Assembly (NCBI GenBank): GCA_902494295.1
Contig: CABUSL010000010.1
Coordinates: 1 to 28,983, forward strand
Reading direction: 5' to 3'
Length of the DNA stretch: 28,983 nucleotides
Source: an uncultured Collinsella sp.
GTDB lineage: Bacteria; Actinomycetota; Coriobacteriia; Coriobacteriales; Coriobacteriaceae
Under the pieces are notes generated by a model that did no database searches, was not told where the DNA came from, and worked only from the letters and a program-made list of their open reading frames with translations. Made by a program: the position numbers and the translations under genes. Of this stretch, positions 23,387 through 28,983 are shown in pieces; position 1 is the first letter of the stretch, and every line of letters begins with the position of its first letter.

Positions 23387-25135
23387 ATGAGCATGAGCAA
23401 GAACATCGCACGCCTGGCAGTAACCGCCGGCCTCACAGCAGCGCTGAGCTTCGGCGGAGTCATGGCCCCGGTGACCATGGCGTTTGCAGCTGAGGGTGCG
23501 ACTACTACGACCAATAGCATCAAGATCAATAAGAATTCTGAGAATGGCGATGTGACGTACAAGGCCTACCAAATTTTCGAGGCTGATGTCGTGGATGGGG
23601 AAGGCAACTCCGATAAAGTCGTTTCCAATGTCGGCTGGGCCGCAAATCTTAAGAATAATGAGCCGGCGAAGGCTGGCATCATCAAGGCTATTACGGATGT
23701 AGCGGGTGACAATAGCCTTCCTAAGGATCCTTCCGCTCAGAACATTGCCGACTGGTTGAGCGATAAAAATAACGTGAACACTTCTGCCAACACGCGTCTT
23801 GACAAGGATGACGTCCTTAACAAGATAGCTAAAGCTATCATCGACAATAACGTTGCTCAAACCGGCACCCCATTCAAGGCGGGCGAGACTTTTAATGCTA
23901 CGAGCAATGGCTACTATCTTTTCGTGACTGATGAAAGCTCGCTGGGTACTCCCCAGAATCCTGAGGCGAATACCGGCACTTCGCCGATTTTCGCTGTTGT
24001 TGGTGGTAAGGGCGTAGCTGTCACCGAGAAGACCAGCATTCCTACCGTCAGCAAGCAGATCCTCGATGACACTAAGGGCATGACGGCCGATAAAGCTACA
24101 ACGGGTGACTGGAAGAACTTGGGCGATGCCTGGATTGGGCAGGTAATCGACTACAAGTTGACTGGTACTGTTGCGGCCAATATTGCCACGTACGATAAGT
24201 ACCAGTATGTGTTCCAGGACCATCTCTCTGTTGGGCTGGATGCCGACCCGGATTCCGTCGTAGTTACTATTGGAGATGTTACCATCCCTCGTGCAGATGC
24301 TGCTCAGCCCGCAAATGGCTATACGGTAAATCTTGAGGAAACCAAGGACAATTCCGGGAATTCTACGGGCCATGATTTGACGATTTCCTTCGATAACCTC
24401 AAGGCTGCTGCGAAGGCCGCGAATGCTACTCTCGATGAGCATTCCAATGTCGTTGTGAAATACAAAGCAACGCTGACTGACAAGGCTGAATATACTGCCA
24501 CCGGCAACACCAATGATGTCAAACTCGTCTATTCGAATAACCCCATGGTTGACGGTACCGGCACCTCCATGTCGAAGCGAGTTACTGACCATGTCTTCCG
24601 CCTGGATGTGACCAAGGTCGAAAAGGATAACGAGGGCAAAAAACTTGAAGCTACCTTCCAAGTTAAAATGACCAAAGAGGGAGGGAAAGAGCTTAAGAAT
24701 AATAGGTGGCTGACCCAAAATGGCGGCATTACCGGCAAAGAGGAAGAGGCCGGAAAATTCAAGACCAACAAGGGCACTGACAAGATTTATATCCCTGGTC
24801 TTGTTGCAGGAACGTATGAGATTACCGAATGCAATACTCCTGCTGGTTACAACACCCTTGCTCCGTTTACCATTACGGTGGAGCCGACGTACGACAAAGA
24901 CGGCACTCTGACGAATCTCGCTGTGACGCCCAGCGATAGCGTTATGGTTACCTCCGAGAAGGCAAACGGCGCGACCATCCCCGTCACCATTCGGAACAAG
25001 AAGGGCTCCAACCTTCCTCTCACCGGTCTCAACGGCGTGACCTTTACTTGGATCGCTGGTGGCGCGGTGCTGTGCATCGGCGTGGCGCACCTCATCCGCA
25101 GCCGTAAGCAGGCTGAGGAGTCCGAGCAGGAGTAA
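23387..25135 (+). CDS. Isopeptide-forming fimbrial (major) pilin with LPLTG anchor
   Basis: 582 residues from ATG 23387, eight nucleotides after GGAGG. Signal peptide 1-34 (LAVTAGLTAALSFGGVMAP, cleavage near AFAAEG). YKAYQIFEADVVDG near the mature start and DYKLTGTVAANIATYDKYQYVFQDHLSVGLD are family marks of FimA-like backbone pilins; the C-terminal Cna-B domain (about 405-530) has FRLDVTKVEKDN and YEITECNTPAGYN. LPLTG is at 543-547, followed by a hydrophobic helix and the tail RSRKQAEESEQE. Such pilins are cross-linked through a lysine to the LPxTG threonine of the next subunit by a class C sortase. It is the last pilin, followed by a terminator at 25236. Base composition is lower in G+C than the preceding gene. 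Confidence 0.85.
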   Translation: MSMSKNIARLAVTAGLTAALSFGGVMAPVTMAFAAEGATTTTNSIKINKNSENGDVTYKAYQIFEADVVDGEGNSDKVVSNVGWAANLKNNEPAKAGIIKAITDVAGDNSLPKDPSAQNIADWLSDKNNVNTSANTRLDKDDVLNKIAKAIIDNNVAQTGTPFKAGETFNATSNGYYLFVTDESSLGTPQNPEANTGTSPIFAVVGGKGVAVTEKTSIPTVSKQILDDTKGMTADKATTGDWKNLGDAWIGQVIDYKLTGTVAANIATYDKYQYVFQDHLSVGLDADPDSVVVTIGDVTIPRADAAQPANGYTVNLEETKDNSGNSTGHDLTISFDNLKAAAKAANATLDEHSNVVVKYKATLTDKAEYTATGNTNDVKLVYSNNPMVDGTGTSMSKRVTDHVFRLDVTKVEKDNEGKKLEATFQVKMTKEGGKELKNNRWLTQNGGITGKEEEAGKFKTNKGTDKIYIPGLVAGTYEITECNTPAGYNTLAPFTITVEPTYDKDGTLTNLAVTPSDSVMVTSEKANGATIPVTIRNKKGSNLPLTGLNGVTFTWIAGGAVLCIGVAHLIRSRKQAEESEQE

Positions 25136-25235
25136 CGCTCGCTCACCCATCCCTTTGGCAGGTGGGATGTGATGGCCATGAGACTTGCGGACACTTTTCT
25201 CGTCCATCGACGTTCTTGCTTTGCCATTCTCTTTT

Positions 25236-25274
25236 CGGGGCAGACTCCGCGCTGGAGTTTGCCCCGTTCTTTTT
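25236..25274 (+). terminator. Terminator of the pilus operon
   Basis: CGGGGCAGACTCC (25236-25248) and GGAGTTTGCCCCG (25254-25266) pair over 13 bp with one G-T wobble and a 5-nt loop, followed by TTCTTTTT. Confidence 0.88.
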
Positions 25275-25419
25275 GGACAACACAGGCAGCCTCCACCGTC
25301 CGATGCGGACTCATCCGTCATCGCGTTTCTTGACTCGTATGAAGTTCGGTTTAAGGTCCGTAGGCGCACACGCGGTGCGGACGGTAGAAGGCATTTGCGC
25401 CGCAACAAGCGCAGATAAG

Positions 25420-25447
25420 AATGCCCGGGGGTCGGATCCCGGGCATT
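25420..25447. terminator. Hairpin, terminator-like
   Basis: AATGCCCGGG (25420-25429) and CCCGGGCATT (25438-25447) form a perfect 10-bp stem with an 8-nt loop. No T-run follows on the plus strand, so its role is uncertain. Confidence 0.45.
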
Positions 25448-25521
25448 TAACAAAAGCTGAAAACTAGGCCGCCCGCGCTCCCAAACATTTACGCGGGGTG
25501 CGTCGTTTTCTATTGATATTG

Positions 25522-25551
25522 TATCCCGGATCGCCCCGCCGATCCGGGATA
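25522..25551. terminator. Perfect 12-bp hairpin before the wHTH gene
   Basis: TATCCCGGATCG (25522-25533) and CGATCCGGGATA (25540-25551) flank the loop CCCCGC. It would insulate the wHTH gene from upstream transcription, although only a short T-run (TTC) follows. Confidence 0.5.
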
Positions 25552-25612
25552 TTCTGAAAACTCAAATATAGGCTTAGGCACGAACGGAATCTCATTAATT
25601 CCGAAAATTATG

Positions 25613-25636
25613 TATAATTCCAAGTTAAACTGGAAT
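25613..25636 (+). promoter_or_regulatory. -10 box and operator of the wHTH gene
   Basis: A consensus TATAAT (25613-25618) overlaps the dyad ATTCCA-N8-TGGAAT (25617-25636). No clear -35 was found. A dyad on the -10 suggests repression, possibly by the encoded wHTH protein, as is usual for TA-type antitoxins. Confidence 0.5.
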
Positions 25637-25648
25637 CAAACGAAAACG

Positions 25649-26617
25649 ATGGAAATGAACGAAGCGCTAATCTACTTACAAGAAGCACTAGGCCTCTCCG
25701 CCAAGACCAAAACTTGGCCTGGATCCGCACGCTTGCCGTTGCATCTGCGGGCGATTGAGGTCCGCGCTGTTGACGCAAACGGTTTTTCGTTTTTGCTTGC
25801 AAGCTTGCCTACTGGCGTCGGGCTTCCCGAGGCTAAGAGAGTCTATAGCCAGCTAGCCTTGCGCGCGGAGACTCCTGTTGTCGTTTCATTTCCTGATGCC
25901 GACGCACGTCAGCGCAAAGCATTGGTCGCACAAGGGATTCCCTTTGTCTGCCCGGGTAGACAGGCTTTTCTTCCATTTATGGGCACAGCCTGCACGGAGA
26001 GGGGCGGTGCCCGGTTTCGCAATCACGCGACCAAGATGTCGCCCAACGCGCAGGCTGCCGCAATCTGGGGAGCAGCCCAGGAGCCATATCGTCCCTATGA
26101 CCTTTGTCGTGCGCTTGGGATTTCGGCAAGCCGTGCGAGTGAGGCCATAACCGAGCTTGTCGACAGGGGGCTCGCGAGGCGCGAGCGTCACGAGCGACGT
26201 GTCGTCGTTTTCCCTGTTGCCGTTGATCTTCTGCTCAGCGAGCACATGGCAGAGCTCTCCTCGCCTGTCTCGAAGGTCTTTTTTGCAAGGAAGACGCCGC
26301 AGATCGACTATCTTGTTGACGCCGGGGAGACGGCGCTCGCCGCGCGTTCCATGCTCGCTGCACCGGGCATGGAACAAAAGGCCGTCTTAAGAAGTGCATG
26401 GCGTAAACTGAGCGACCTCGAAGTCGCAGACAGGGAGTTGCCGGATAACGAAACGGCGATGATCCAAGTGTGGCGCTATGCGCCCGTGTTTGCCGGCTCC
26501 TCCCGTGTCGACGACATTTCGCTTGCGCTATCTTTGGCGGCAATCGACGATGAGCGAATTCAACTCGAAGTCGATTGCATGTTTGGAAAGGAATATCCAT
26601 GGCAAGAAGCGCTGTAG
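25649..26617 (+). CDS. Winged-helix regulator, AbiEi-type antitoxin-like
   Basis: 322 residues from ATG 25649; ATG 25655 is also possible, and an ATG at 25610 is rejected because the TATAAT box lies within it. About residues 120-190 hold a MarR-like winged helix (YDLCRALGISASRASEAITELVDRGLARRERHERRVVVFP). The C-terminal part contains MIQVWRYAPVFAG and VDDISLALSLAAIDDERIQLEVDCMF, a block I associate with regulators paired with AbiEii-like nucleotidyltransferases. It overlaps by 19 nt a frame starting MARSAVEGLQKF, which stops after 14 codons. It therefore resembles the antitoxin half of a type IV-like TA module that has lost its toxin. Control of the sortase downstream or of its own gene are alternatives. 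Confidence 0.6.
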   Translation: MEMNEALIYLQEALGLSAKTKTWPGSARLPLHLRAIEVRAVDANGFSFLLASLPTGVGLPEAKRVYSQLALRAETPVVVSFPDADARQRKALVAQGIPFVCPGRQAFLPFMGTACTERGGARFRNHATKMSPNAQAAAIWGAAQEPYRPYDLCRALGISASRASEAITELVDRGLARRERHERRVVVFPVAVDLLLSEHMAELSSPVSKVFFARKTPQIDYLVDAGETALAARSMLAAPGMEQKAVLRSAWRKLSDLEVADRELPDNETAMIQVWRYAPVFAGSSRVDDISLALSLAAIDDERIQLEVDCMFGKEYPWQEAL

Positions 26618-26643
26618 AAGGTCTCCAAAAATTCGAACCGTAG
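26599..26643 (+). pseudogene. 14-codon remnant of a nucleotidyltransferase (AbiEii-like) toxin gene
   Basis: The frame MARSAVEGLQKFEP then TAG starts 19 nt before the end of the wHTH gene, behind GGAAAGGA, with the coupling typical of TA pairs. From memory, MAR(S/T)A(I/V)xGLxxF is a common start of AbiEii-like nucleotidyltransferases encoded next to such regulators. The sequence from about 26640 to the sortase continues no such protein in any frame, so a deletion or truncation is inferred. Confidence 0.4.
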
Positions 26644-26739
26644 ACGGCGTTTCGGTCCTAGCTGCGATGTCCGGCTCAGGAGCTCGCTAATCGGTTATTA
26701 TTTGTTTAGACAACCTGAGTTGTAGAGGAGTGACCGGCG

Positions 26740-27678
26740 ATGGTGCAGGGCGCCAAACATATGAAGAGCAATAACGCCGCGGACAACGGCGGCTCAAGCC
26801 CTCAGCCCAAACCTCAACAAAAGCCCAAACGCCGTCGCAAGCGGCTGCCGCGCTGGGCCGACCGGCTCATCACCATCGTCATCATCCTTATTGGCGTGGG
26901 CCTTATGACCTGGCCGTGGATCTTGGACCGGCTCGAGGCTTCGGGCGTGTTCAACCAGATCAGCACGGTGTCCAGCACCGTGGACGCGCTGTCTGCCGAA
27001 GAGCGCGAGCGCATCCTGCTCCAGGCGCGCTCCTTTAACGAGCAGCTGGCGGGCGAGGCCACCGAGCTCCCCGCCGACCAGATCGAGCCCTACGCCCAGC
27101 AGCTCATCTTTGATCGCGACCCCATGATGAGCTGGGTCGAGATCCCCTCCATCGACGTGAGCATGCCCATCTACCACGGTACGAGCGAGGAAGTCCTTAT
27201 GGCGGGCGTCGGCCACCTGGAGGGCACGAGTCTGCCGGTGGGCGGCACCTCGACGCATTGCGTGCTCACCGCGCACTCGGGTATGCGCAACCTGAGCATG
27301 TTCGACGACATCCATTCGCTGGAGCCCGGCGACCTGGTGCTACTGCACACCATGAACAAGACGCTCGCCTACAAGATGGTGGACTCCGAGGTGGTGCTGC
27401 CCGAGGAGATGGAGTCGCTGACTATCGAGCCCGGCGCCGACAAGGTGACGCTCGTCACCTGCACGCCCTATGGCGTGAACGACCATCGCCTGCTGGTGCA
27501 TTGCGTGCGCACCAAGTACAACAAGAAGGACGTCGACAAGCAAAAGTCGCTGGCCGGCCGCCACTGGGGCAAGCGTGAGTTTGCCGTGCTCATCGTGGTC
27601 GTAGCCATTGTGCTGTTGCTGCTGGACATCGTGATCCACGCGGTCCGCAAGCGCCGCAAGGGCAAGGCCTCGGCATAG
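26740..27678 (+). CDS. Class C (pilin-polymerising) sortase
   Basis: 312 residues with an N-terminal membrane helix (about 42-61) after a long basic cytoplasmic tail, and a second helix at about 284-303, the topology of class C sortases. The catalytic residues are H179 (TAHSG), C241 (TLVTCTPYGVNDHRL) and R250. The signature IYHGTSEEVLMAGVGHLEGTSLPVGG is typical of the class. It links pilin subunits through LPxTG threonines, so the three proteins at 18310-25135 are its likely substrates. The usual aromatic lid motif (DP followed by W, F or Y) is not seen in the region before the core; only DPMMSW at 127-132. ATG 26740 follows GAGGAG; ATG 26761 is an alternative. It stands apart from the pilin operon. 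Confidence 0.92.
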   Translation: MVQGAKHMKSNNAADNGGSSPQPKPQQKPKRRRKRLPRWADRLITIVIILIGVGLMTWPWILDRLEASGVFNQISTVSSTVDALSAEERERILLQARSFNEQLAGEATELPADQIEPYAQQLIFDRDPMMSWVEIPSIDVSMPIYHGTSEEVLMAGVGHLEGTSLPVGGTSTHCVLTAHSGMRNLSMFDDIHSLEPGDLVLLHTMNKTLAYKMVDSEVVLPEEMESLTIEPGADKVTLVTCTPYGVNDHRLLVHCVRTKYNKKDVDKQKSLAGRHWGKREFAVLIVVVAIVLLLLDIVIHAVRKRRKGKASA

Positions 27679-27689
27679 GGCTCGTTCAG

Positions 27690-27726
27690 GACCACCACAA
27701 TGGGGACAGGCACCTTTGTGGTGGTC
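27690..27726 (+). terminator. Family A palindrome, copy 5
   Basis: GACCACCACAATGG (27690-27703) pairs with CCTTTGTGGTGGTC (27713-27726) over 14 bp with one mismatch around GGACAGGCA. It lies just after the sortase stop. No T-run follows, but family B copy 4 begins 9 nt later. Confidence 0.7.
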
Positions 27727-27735
27727 GGGACTTCC

Positions 27736-27800
27736 AAACCATCACAACATTCGATGAAAATCTCGATTTTGGCGAAAAACGTCGAATGTTGTGATGGTTT
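27736..27800. repeat. Family B palindrome, copy 4
   Basis: AAACCATCACAACATTCGA (27736-27754) and its exact reverse complement (27782-27800) flank a loop close to that of copy 3, in the same orientation as copy 3. It is adjacent to family A copy 5. Confidence 0.9.
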
Positions 27801-27917
27801 TCGCTATGGACGGTGCGGTTTCGCTGCAGAACCGCCGGCCCGCCGCTTGCCAGTCTGCCGCCCTCGTTACGTTTTCGCTGCATTTGGGTAAAGCACCTGC
27901 TCCAAGCGGCGTTGCCT

Positions 27918-27925
27918 TGTATACT
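27918..27925 (+). promoter_or_regulatory. Candidate -10 for gatCA
   Basis: TGTATACT, with the TATACT -10 at 27920-27925, lies 36 nt before the gatC start. No convincing -35 was seen. Confidence 0.4.
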
Positions 27926-27960
27926 AGAGCGGTTTATCTGTTATGCGGAAGGGAGCGCCT

Positions 27961-28272
27961 ATGGCACTCAGCGAGAAAGACGTGCGCGGCATCGCCGAGT
28001 ACGCAAAGATCGCACTGACCGATGACGAGCTCACCAAGATGACGTCCTACATGAACGACGCCGTTCAGATGCTCGAGCCCGTCTTGCAATATGACTTGCC
28101 CGACGTGGAGCCCACGTTCCATCCCATCGGAAGCCTGTCCAATGTGATGGGCGACGACCTGCGCGAGCCCGAGCGCGACCTGCCGCTCGACGTCGCGCTC
28201 GAAAACGCCGGCAGCGCGCGCGACCGTTACTTCCGCGTGCCGTCCATTTTGGGAGAGGGGGAGAGCGAGTAA
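27961..28272 (+). CDS. gatC: Asp-tRNA(Asn)/Glu-tRNA(Gln) amidotransferase subunit C
   Basis: 103 residues, the usual GatC size. It stabilises GatA and GatB in the GatCAB complex, which converts Glu-tRNA(Gln) to Gln-tRNA(Gln) or Asp-tRNA(Asn) to Asn-tRNA(Asn). Typical features are the N-terminal helix (SEKDVRGIAEYAKIALTDDE), the central PVLQYDLPDVEPTFHP segment and the C-terminal YFRVPSILGE. ATG 27961 follows AAGGGAG; the in-frame ATG at 27943 is less well placed. It shares one base with gatA (TAATG), so the two are co-translated. Confidence 0.95.
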   Translation: MALSEKDVRGIAEYAKIALTDDELTKMTSYMNDAVQMLEPVLQYDLPDVEPTFHPIGSLSNVMGDDLREPERDLPLDVALENAGSARDRYFRVPSILGEGESE

Positions 28273-28983
28273 TGGCGCTAAGCTTCGATTCCCTTACCGC
28301 CGCCCAGATCGCCGCGGGCGTTGCCGCCGGCGACTTTACCGCTACCGAGGTGGCCCAGGCCTCCCTTGCCGCCATCGAGGCGCGCGAGGGCGGGGTCCAG
28401 GCATTCCTGCAGGTGGCGCCCGAGCTTGCGCTCGAGGCTGCTGCGCGCGTGGATGCCGACCGTGCCGCAGGCAAGCCGCTGCCCCCGCTCGCGGGCGTGC
28501 CGCTGGCCATTAAGGACAACATGAACCTCGTGGGTACGCGCACCACCTGCGCTTCCCGCATGCTCGGGGACTACCAGAGCGTCTACACCGCCACCTGCGT
28601 CCAGCGCATGCTCGATGCCGGTTGCCTGCCCATGGGCAAGGCCAACATGGACGAGTTTGCTTTTGGCAGCTCCACCGAGAGCTCGGCGTTCCACCGCACC
28701 AACAACCCCTGGGATACCGAGCGCGTGCCCGGCGGCTCCTCGGGCGGCTCCGCTGCCGCCGTCGCCGCGGGCGAGGTTGCGCTCTCGCTGGGCTCGGACA
28801 CTGGCGGCTCCATCCGCCAGCCGGCGTCGCTGTGCGGCGTGGTGGGCTTTAAGCCCACGTATGGCGCCGTGAGCCGTTACGGCGTGGTTGCCTTTGGCTC
28901 GTCGCTCGACCAGGTGGGTCCCTTTGGCCGCACGGTCGAGGATGTCGCGCTGGCCATGAACGCGCTTACCGGTGCGGGTCACG
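28272..28983 (+). CDS. gatA: Asp-tRNA(Asn)/Glu-tRNA(Gln) amidotransferase subunit A (partial)
   Basis: About 237 residues of the N-terminal half before the window ends. GatA is the amidase-signature subunit that releases ammonia from glutamine for GatB. The catalytic lysine is in PLAIKDNM, and the Ser-cisSer-Lys site is intact (GGSSGGSAAAVAAGE and LGSDTGGSIRQPAS). GFKPTYGAVSRYGVVAFGSSLDQVGPF is the typical following block. The start overlaps the gatC stop. gatB would be expected downstream, outside the window. Confidence 0.96.
   Translation, partial: MALSFDSLTAAQIAAGVAAGDFTATEVAQASLAAIEAREGGVQAFLQVAPELALEAAARVDADRAAGKPLPPLAGVPLAIKDNMNLVGTRTTCASRMLGDYQSVYTATCVQRMLDAGCLPMGKANMDEFAFGSSTESSAFHRTNNPWDTERVPGGSSGGSAAAVAAGEVALSLGSDTGGSIRQPASLCGVVGFKPTYGAVSRYGVVAFGSSLDQVGPFGRTVEDVALAMNALTGAGH

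Larger units (their letters stand above)
25136..25648. other. Intergenic region with hairpins between the pilus operon and the wHTH gene
   Basis: About 510 bp holding the pilus operon terminator (25236), two further perfect hairpins (25420 and 25522) and the promoter of the next gene. A 101-codon frame at 25162-25467 crosses two hairpins and has no ribosome binding site, so it is not called a gene. No RNA gene is recognised. Confidence 0.6.

Noticed and set aside
20050..25453. Very long open frames on the minus strand opposite the pilin genes (563, 585 and 709 codons)
   Set aside because: They are antisense shadows of GC-biased genes, have no recognisable domains or ribosome binding sites, and the plus-strand proteins show clear signal peptides, pilin domains and sorting signals.
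25162..25467. 101-codon frame after the major pilin
   Set aside because: Contains the operon terminator and another perfect hairpin, has no ribosome binding site and no recognisable domain.
25522..25551. Hairpin as part of a tRNA gene
   Set aside because: Only a single 12-bp stem is present; no D-loop, T-loop (TTCGA) or acceptor stem arrangement.
11439..27800. Repeated palindromes as a CRISPR array
   Set aside because: Copies are dispersed over 16 kb at gene ends, not regularly spaced, with no spacers and no cas genes.

Overview
The window looks like chromosome from a high-G+C, Gram-positive gut actinobacterium of the Coriobacteriia, most likely Collinsella or a close relative. This is inferred from gene content and style: a GlnR-like OmpR-family orphan regulator, LPxTG-type pili with a class C sortase, a MoaC-MobB fusion, strong GCC/GGC codon bias and GatCAB. 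No rRNA, tRNA, CRISPR array, integrase or complete transposase was seen.

Layout. 1-1556: divergent sugar-acid locus, with a PfkB/2-keto-3-deoxygluconate-type kinase (partial, minus strand) and a LacI-family regulator, separated by tandem operator-like repeats and a back-to-back -10 box. 1599-2451: MntA/HepT (MNT-HEPN) toxin-antitoxin pair whose MntA carries an extra N-terminal RelB/DinJ-like domain. 2505-4636: a GlnR-like box, a glutamine synthetase homologue that lacks several metal ligands, and a GlnR-like atypical response regulator. 4845-6305: membrane-anchored HtrA protease. 6442-6644: MITE-like element with perfect 29-bp terminal inverted repeats. 6753-8981: ligA. 9039-11359: MATE exporter and MerR regulator in one minus-strand operon behind a classical MerR-type long-spacer promoter. 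11605-12642: DUF559-like protein bracketed by two copies of a 63-65-bp palindrome. 12876-15234: moaA and a moaC-mobB fusion. 15500-17808: an MFS transporter, then a Cof-type HAD phosphatase. 18310-25135: three-gene pilus operon (choice-of-anchor-A tip adhesin, minor pilin, major pilin). 25649-26643: wHTH regulator followed by a 14-codon remnant that resembles the start of a nucleotidyltransferase toxin. 26740-27678: class C sortase. 27961-end: gatC and gatA (partial).

How the genes work together. The sortase at 26740 is the natural enzyme to polymerise the three LPxTG-like proteins upstream, although a separate regulator/TA remnant lies between them. The tip adhesin carries a run of nine G residues near its start. 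A gain or loss of one G hits a stop codon within a few codons, so the pilus tip should be phase-variable. The GS-like protein and the GlnR-like regulator, with a GlnR-type box in front, look like a nitrogen-responsive pair.

Two dispersed palindromic repeat families punctuate the gene ends. Family A is a 12-14-bp stem starting CCACCACAAAGG with a conserved loop (five copies). Family B is a 19-bp stem starting AAACCATCACAACATTCGA (four copies). Several copies have T-tracts and probably act as terminators, and twice the two families sit next to each other.
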